This document shows, in pieces, positions 59,982 to 64,000 of a DNA stretch of 64,000 nt. Under the pieces are notes generated by a model that was not told the DNA's origin, made no database searches, and worked only from the letters and a program-made list of their open reading frames with translations. The translations under genes and the position numbers were made by a program. The DNA comes from Faecalicatena faecalis (GTDB lineage Bacteria; Bacillota; Clostridia; Lachnospirales; Lachnospiraceae), in NCBI RefSeq assembly GCF_012524165.2, contig NZ_JABACJ020000002.1, forward strand, positions 186,001 to 250,000, given 5' to 3'. Position 1 is the stretch's first letter. The number at the start of each line of letters is the position of its first letter.

Positions 59982-61475
59982 TTACTTTGCAGCGCTTTTC
60001 TGGCGTGCCTTGATTTCTTTATATTCTTCATAATCCTCTGTCATCTTAAAGTATCCTTCTTTATCCAGCCTGTATTGGATCTGCGGGATAACTGCAAGTG
60101 CAATAACTACGACTACGATACCTGCGTAGCTTAAGAACTTCATTACTCCTGTCATGACCGGCCATACGACTGCCCAGTCCCACATTCCTATGTATCCACC
60201 GTATGCTGCCATTCCGACCCATCCTGCGATCAGTGCGGAACCGAATACCTGGCAGAGTCCAGAGATGAATGGAAGAATCAATGCTGCTTTAATACCGCCC
60301 TTTTCATTGGCAAAAATACCAATTGTTGCGTTGTCAAAGAAAACCGGAACGAATCCACAGATGACAAGGACCGGACTCTTTAATACGATCAATGCTACGA
60401 TCGCGATGATCTGTCCTGCAAATCCTGCCAGGAATCCAAGCGGTACTGCATTTGCGGAACCAAATCCGAAGATAACTGCACAGTCAACTCCTGGGATAGA
60501 ACCTGGAAGCAGTCTGTCAGCAATTCCCTGGAAGGAAGCTGTCAGCTCTGTAACGAAGGTCCTGACTCCAAGCTGCAGGATTGCAAGATATACTGCAAAA
60601 TACAGACAGGTCTGGATGACATAGAATACCATGCTGGCTCCTTCTTGAAGGAATCCGTTTTCTGTCAGATAGTCTCTGCCGAGTACGACCAGGATCGTAC
60701 CAAAGAAAATCAGCATCAGGATTGAAGTACAGACCATATTTTCATTGAAAATGGACATGAAGCCCGGAAGCTCGATGTCATCGATCTTCTTTACTTCTTT
60801 TCCGTTTTTCTTCTTACCGAACAGCTTTTCCGCTAACCAGTAGTTCAGTGCGACTCCGAACATCTGCTGATGTGCCAGACAGAAGCCTGCGCCGTCTGTT
60901 ACCTCCTGACACGGCTTGATGGTCAGGTTGGCGCCGACTGCCCAGTAGAGTCCGAGCACAAGTGCCATAACAATGATCATTTCGATATCGCTCTTTAATA
61001 AGAATGGACATGCGAACATGATCAGCCAGTATGCGATGGCGGCCTGCTGTACCTGTACATGGCCTGTTGTGAACAGTGCACGCATCTTGGTATATTTACT
61101 AAAACGTACTAACAAAATATTGACGATAAATGCGATCAGAAGAAGAATCATCGCCTGGCCGAAGCCTTTTCCAAAAACCTCTTCCACACCTGCGGTTACC
61201 GCATTCTGTCCGAAATAAGGGTCGATGACCATCGCATCCAGATTAAAGCGGTCCTTGAGTCCGCTGAGTACCGGGCGGAAGTTGGTGACCAGCCCGTTCG
61301 AACCAACTGCCAGGATGAAGTAACCTACGATTGCTTTGATTGCACCTGCAAGGACATCATACCACGGCTTTCTCAGCAGTACATATCCAATGACAACGAT
61401 CAGACCAATCATAAATGCCGGCTGCTGCAAAATATTCGTTGCAAAATATTCCCATATTTTCATTAAAATTTCCAT
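59982..61475 (-). CDS. ulaA: PTS ascorbate-specific IIC component
   Basis: A 497-residue membrane permease of the UlaA/SgaT family with about eleven hydrophobic segments. Landmarks are RKPWYDVLAGAIKAIVGY, GSNGLVTNFRPVLSGL, NAVTAGVEEVFGKG, TGHVQVQQAAIAYW and a polar C-terminal tail. It moves L-ascorbate inward while it is phosphorylated to L-ascorbate 6-phosphate. GGGAGAG lies 7 nt before the ATG. It is downstream of ulaC and upstream of ulaB. Confidence 0.94.
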   Translation of the reverse strand: MEILMKIWEYFATNILQQPAFMIGLIVVIGYVLLRKPWYDVLAGAIKAIVGYFILAVGSNGLVTNFRPVLSGLKDRFNLDAMVIDPYFGQNAVTAGVEEVFGKGFGQAMILLLIAFIVNILLVRFSKYTKMRALFTTGHVQVQQAAIAYWLIMFACPFLLKSDIEMIIVMALVLGLYWAVGANLTIKPCQEVTDGAGFCLAHQQMFGVALNYWLAEKLFGKKKNGKEVKKIDDIELPGFMSIFNENMVCTSILMLIFFGTILVVLGRDYLTENGFLQEGASMVFYVIQTCLYFAVYLAILQLGVRTFVTELTASFQGIADRLLPGSIPGVDCAVIFGFGSANAVPLGFLAGFAGQIIAIVALIVLKSPVLVICGFVPVFFDNATIGIFANEKGGIKAALILPFISGLCQVFGSALIAGWVGMAAYGGYIGMWDWAVVWPVMTGVMKFLSYAGIVVVVIALAVIPQIQYRLDKEGYFKMTEDYEEYKEIKARQKSAAK

Positions 61476-61498
61476 AAACTCTCTCCCTTCACTGCTCC

Positions 61499-61954
61499 CT
61501 AATCAACGTACTTCTTCTGGAGTTCTAATAGATCCTCCGCAGTTTTGGCCTTTGCCAGGGCTTCCAGTAATTCCTCATTCATCAGCATTTCTGACAGTCT
61601 GGACATGTTATCCAGATGCTGCTCTGGATTACAGGAGGCCAGCGTAAAGAATAGCTGTGCATCCTTTTCCGGGTCTCCCGGCTCAAAACTGACCGGATTT
61701 TCAAGCTTCATAAAGCTGATTGCGGTCTTATTGACGCCCTCGGCGCCCTCCTGGGAATGCGGCATTGCCACATTCGGTACGATCACAATGTAAGGTCCGT
61801 ATTTTTCCACACATTTAATAATATCTTCTTTATAATTTGCTTCCACCGTGCCATCTGCCTCCAGCGGCTCACAGCTCATGCGGATGGCATCCTTCCAGTC
61901 CTTTGCCCCGTCCGCAAATTTATAATGTTTACTTTCTACAAATTCTCTCAGCAT
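61499..61954 (-). CDS. ulaC: PTS ascorbate-specific IIA component
   Basis: A 151-residue mannitol/fructose-type IIA domain. The phospho-histidine is in PNVAMPHSQEGAEGVNK near residue 78 (consensus xAxPHxxxxxxV). The C-terminal helix MNEELLEALAKAKTAEDLLE is typical. AGGAGGC precedes the ATG. It lies between ulaG and ulaA. The partial regulator at the window end contains a similar domain without the histidine in the usual spot context (LLLAHGKPEDGV). Confidence 0.93.
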   Translation of the reverse strand: MLREFVESKHYKFADGAKDWKDAIRMSCEPLEADGTVEANYKEDIIKCVEKYGPYIVIVPNVAMPHSQEGAEGVNKTAISFMKLENPVSFEPGDPEKDAQLFFTLASCNPEQHLDNMSRLSEMLMNEELLEALAKAKTAEDLLELQKKYVD

Positions 61955-61989
61955 ATTTTGCCTCCTGTTATTTTCATGATACGCCCTGT

Positions 61990-63093
61990 TTATAGGCAGG
62001 AACGGAATGGAATGTTCTGTGGTGCCTCGAAGCAGTCCTCGAATCCTCGTCTGTGGTGGTATGCCTTTTTATCCTTGTCTGTCGGGTATGTATATTTTCC
62101 GCCTACTTCCCAGAAGAATGGGTGGAACTGATAGTCCAGACGGTCTTTTTTCATATCATAGAGGACTCTGATTTCATTGACATCAGCCATGAAATTAGTC
62201 CATACATCGTAGTGAATCGGAATCACGACCTTGCATCTGAGCGCTTCTGCCATACGCAGGATGTCACAGGATGTCATCTTATCTGCCATTCCCACTGGGT
62301 TCTCTCCATAAGAACCGAAAGCAACGTCTACATCATAATCTTTTCCGTGTTTTGCAAAGTAGATAGAGTAGTGGGAATCTCCGCTGTGGTAAATATTTCC
62401 GCCCGGTGTCTTGATCAGGTAGTTGACTGCCTTATCATCCATATCTGTCGGGCAGACACCTGTCAACTCTTCTCTATCCGGTCCCTGTGAATCTGTTGTC
62501 ACGATACAAGTCCTGTCGAAGGAATCCAGTGCAACGATCTCCAGATCCTTGATCTTGATGGTATCGCCAGGTCTTACGGTGATACATCTGTCCGCCGGAA
62601 CGCCCCATTTCTGCCAAAGCTCAACAGATTTCTTCGGTCCAATGAATGGAACCGGAATTTCCTTTCCATTTTCATCTACAGTGGTCAATCCGCTCTGGAT
62701 GACATGTGCTGCATATTCTGCACTCATGTGATCCTGATGATAGTGTGTCGCGAGGACTGCATCGACCTGTTTGATTGCGAATGGATCGATCACAAATGGA
62801 ACGGCTCTTAAGTTCGGCTGCATTGCTCTTGCCCCGCACATGTTCGCCATCTGGTGTCCCACCTTCATCTTCCCGTCACCGTGGGTACGCTTTCCATTAC
62901 CGCACCATAAGTCGATCGTAATATTGCAGTCTTCTGGTGTTTTGATCCACAGCCCTGTACATCCAAGCCACCACATTGCTACATTTCCCGGTGCGACCTT
63001 CTCTGCTTCTATCTCTTCATTCAGCCAGGTTCCCCATTCCGGGAAAGTCCCCATGATCCAGCTTTCTCTTGTGATTTCTTCTACTTTACTCAT
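61990..63093 (-). CDS. ulaG: L-ascorbate-6-phosphate lactonase
   Basis: Opens the lactone of L-ascorbate 6-phosphate to 3-keto-L-gulonate 6-phosphate. A 367-residue metallo-beta-lactamase-fold enzyme, close in length to E. coli UlaG (354). Metal motif [14 protein letters not shown], Asp in GDTIKI-type strand, [15 protein letters not shown] and late His in [20 protein letters not shown] lies about 10 nt before the ATG. It is the first gene of the ula operon, with a palindrome about 95 bp upstream. Confidence 0.95.
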   Translation of the reverse strand: MSKVEEITRESWIMGTFPEWGTWLNEEIEAEKVAPGNVAMWWLGCTGLWIKTPEDCNITIDLWCGNGKRTHGDGKMKVGHQMANMCGARAMQPNLRAVPFVIDPFAIKQVDAVLATHYHQDHMSAEYAAHVIQSGLTTVDENGKEIPVPFIGPKKSVELWQKWGVPADRCITVRPGDTIKIKDLEIVALDSFDRTCIVTTDSQGPDREELTGVCPTDMDDKAVNYLIKTPGGNIYHSGDSHYSIYFAKHGKDYDVDVAFGSYGENPVGMADKMTSCDILRMAEALRCKVVIPIHYDVWTNFMADVNEIRVLYDMKKDRLDYQFHPFFWEVGGKYTYPTDKDKKAYHHRRGFEDCFEAPQNIPFRSCL

Positions 63094-63188
63094 ATCTTGA
63101 TATCCTCCTGATTTTTACACTTCCTAATGTTTTACTTGAAAATGCTCCCTGCTTTTCGACATCTGCGTCCAGATGATATATGCTTTAA

Positions 63189-63198
63189 AAACCGGTTT
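63189..63198. promoter_or_regulatory. Palindrome AAACCGGTTT upstream of ulaG
   Basis: A 10-bp palindrome in the promoter region, flanked by A- and T-rich runs. Possible operator of a LacI-type or other repressor; weak evidence. Confidence 0.35.
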
Positions 63199-63299
63199 CT
63201 TTGTTTGTGAATTCATCATAGCATCTGAGAATGTGAAAGAGAAGTCCAGGAAATGTATTCTGAATGTGCAAAATTTTGTATGGGGATGTGCAAAAGAAA

Positions 63300-63330
63300 A
63301 ACGACGGCTTTGCATATTCCTACAAAGCCG
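63300..63330 (-). terminator. Terminator after the PRD/EIIA regulator
   Basis: CGGCTTTG/CAAAGCCG stem (63305-63312 with 63323-63330). On the minus strand it is followed by TCGTTTTTCTTTT. Confidence 0.85.
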
Positions 63331-63372
63331 CCGCTGTATTTTATGATTTTATGTGTTTCTAATTTATCTATT

Positions 63373-64000
63373 TTATTCTCCGATCACTTTTCTTAAATAC
63401 GAAAGGACCTCCTCCTTTGTTTCCAGGGCCGCCACATCATCCACTCTCGACTCTATTTCAAATACAGTCATAATATCCTTTAGGATCTTCAAATGCTTTT
63501 CCTGATCCTCCGCCGCCAATGTGATGAGTATCCTGGCCTCATGAAAGTCCGAGAACTTGACAGGCTTTTTGAATATGGTCATGGATACATCCAAATGCTT
63601 CACACCGTCCTCCGGCTTCCCATGGGCTAAAAGAAGCCCCTGGGTCACGAACATGTATGGGCCATAATACCGAATCTGGGATATGATATTATCCAGGTAA
63701 CGCTTCTCTATACTTTCCTCCAAAAGAAGCTTTTCCCCTGCGTATTTCACTGCATCCTGCCAACGGTATTCCTCCCAAGTAATCATGATCCTATCCTTCT
63801 CCAGAAAATCGATCAGGCCCAGCGGTCTTTTGAAAAAGGATTTTCCTTCTACCTCTGCCTCCCCCTCAAAGAAGGAAGCCAAATCTTTTTTCAGGTTATC
63901 ATAATCCTTCTCGTCCACATATTTTTTCACGATATCGAACAAAAGCTCTCCGTCATCCAGCCGCTTTCTCTGCTCGATCAGTCTGTGATTTAGGATGGCC
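63373..64000 (-). CDS. PRD/EIIA-containing transcriptional regulator, N-terminus beyond window
   Basis: The last 209 codons of a gene that runs past base 64000; the frame stays open to the edge. The final 145 residues form a PTS IIA (mannitol/fructose-like) domain: LIDFLEKDRIMITWEEYRW, then YGPYMFVTQGLLLAHGKPEDGV and FHEARILITLAAEDQEKHL. Before it, a short linker joins what would be PRD or IIB domains. This is the layout of BglG/MtlR-type activators that govern ula and mannitol operons. An ATG-less start shown at 63942 is only an internal codon. It likely controls the ula operon downstream. Confidence 0.82.
   Translation of the reverse strand, partial: AILNHRLIEQRKRLDDGELLFDIVKKYVDEKDYDNLKKDLASFFEGEAEVEGKSFFKRPLGLIDFLEKDRIMITWEEYRWQDAVKYAGEKLLLEESIEKRYLDNIISQIRYYGPYMFVTQGLLLAHGKPEDGVKHLDVSMTIFKKPVKFSDFHEARILITLAAEDQEKHLKILKDIMTVFEIESRVDDVAALETKEEVLSYLRKVIGE

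Overview
The window reads as a chromosomal segment of an anaerobic, gut-type Clostridia, most likely Lachnospiraceae. The evidence is strong GGAGG ribosome binding sites, mid-range GC, TRAP, PTS and GPH uptake systems, GHKL/LytTR signalling, and many plant-glycan and sugar-acid catabolic operons with few housekeeping genes. No rRNA, tRNA, insertion sequence or CRISPR array was recognised.

Left end (1-1.4 kb): a partial AAA-ATPase-like gene, then a type III toxin-antitoxin locus. The antitoxin RNA has two 49/50-nt tandem repeats that both fold into the same pseudoknot with compensating base changes. It is followed by a terminator-like hairpin and a CptN/TenpN-like toxin gene with a one-base frameshift near its start. 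From 1.4 to 14.3 kb lies an eleven-gene minus-strand catabolic cluster under a GntR regulator: TRAP transporter, MFS carrier, AroD dehydratase, old-yellow-enzyme reductase, TIM-barrel isomerase/dehydratase, two zinc alcohol dehydrogenases, a creatininase-family ring hydrolase resembling 3-dehydro-scyllo-inosose hydrolase, and an HMG-CoA-lyase-like aldolase. I infer a ring-opening route for quinate, shikimate or another carboxylated cyclitol. This is the main candidate for an undescribed system.

From 14.6 to 19.5 kb: dihydroorotase (pyrC), then an eroded LysR-linked cluster containing a truncated cupin, a carboxymuconolactone-decarboxylase-family gene, a cyclophilin-like remnant and a DUF3737-aminotransferase fusion. 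From 19.5 to 25.7 kb: a full ribose operon (rbsR-K-D-A-C-B) with LacI-type palindromes both upstream and inside genes, and a family of hairpin repeats in its gaps. From 25.9 to 32.9 kb: an aldo/keto reductase, small phage-like regulators, a broken condensation-domain gene, small membrane and DUF genes, and a LytTR/GHKL two-component pair.

From 32.9 to 50.8 kb: a plant-glycoside region with three GH78 alpha-L-rhamnosidase-like proteins, a GH3 beta-glycosidase with reversed domain order, a GPH carrier, a serine hydrolase, an esterase and two AraC regulators. Three aligned 38-bp boxes in front of three of its operons suggest one AraC regulon. From 50.8 to 54.2 kb: a glucose-type PTS permease controlled by a LicT-type antiterminator through a RAT/terminator leader. 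From 54.3 to 56.1 kb: a small DMT transporter with its own terminator leader and an M28 peptidase. From 56.2 kb to the end: an L-ascorbate (ula) operon with IIC, IIB, IIA, lactonase, both epimerases, a beta-propeller protein and a HAD phosphatase, but no ulaD, preceded by a partial PRD/EIIA regulator.

Together the genes describe a bacterium that takes apart plant-derived compounds: rhamnosylated glycosides, probably quinate-type acids, ribose, ascorbate and glucose.
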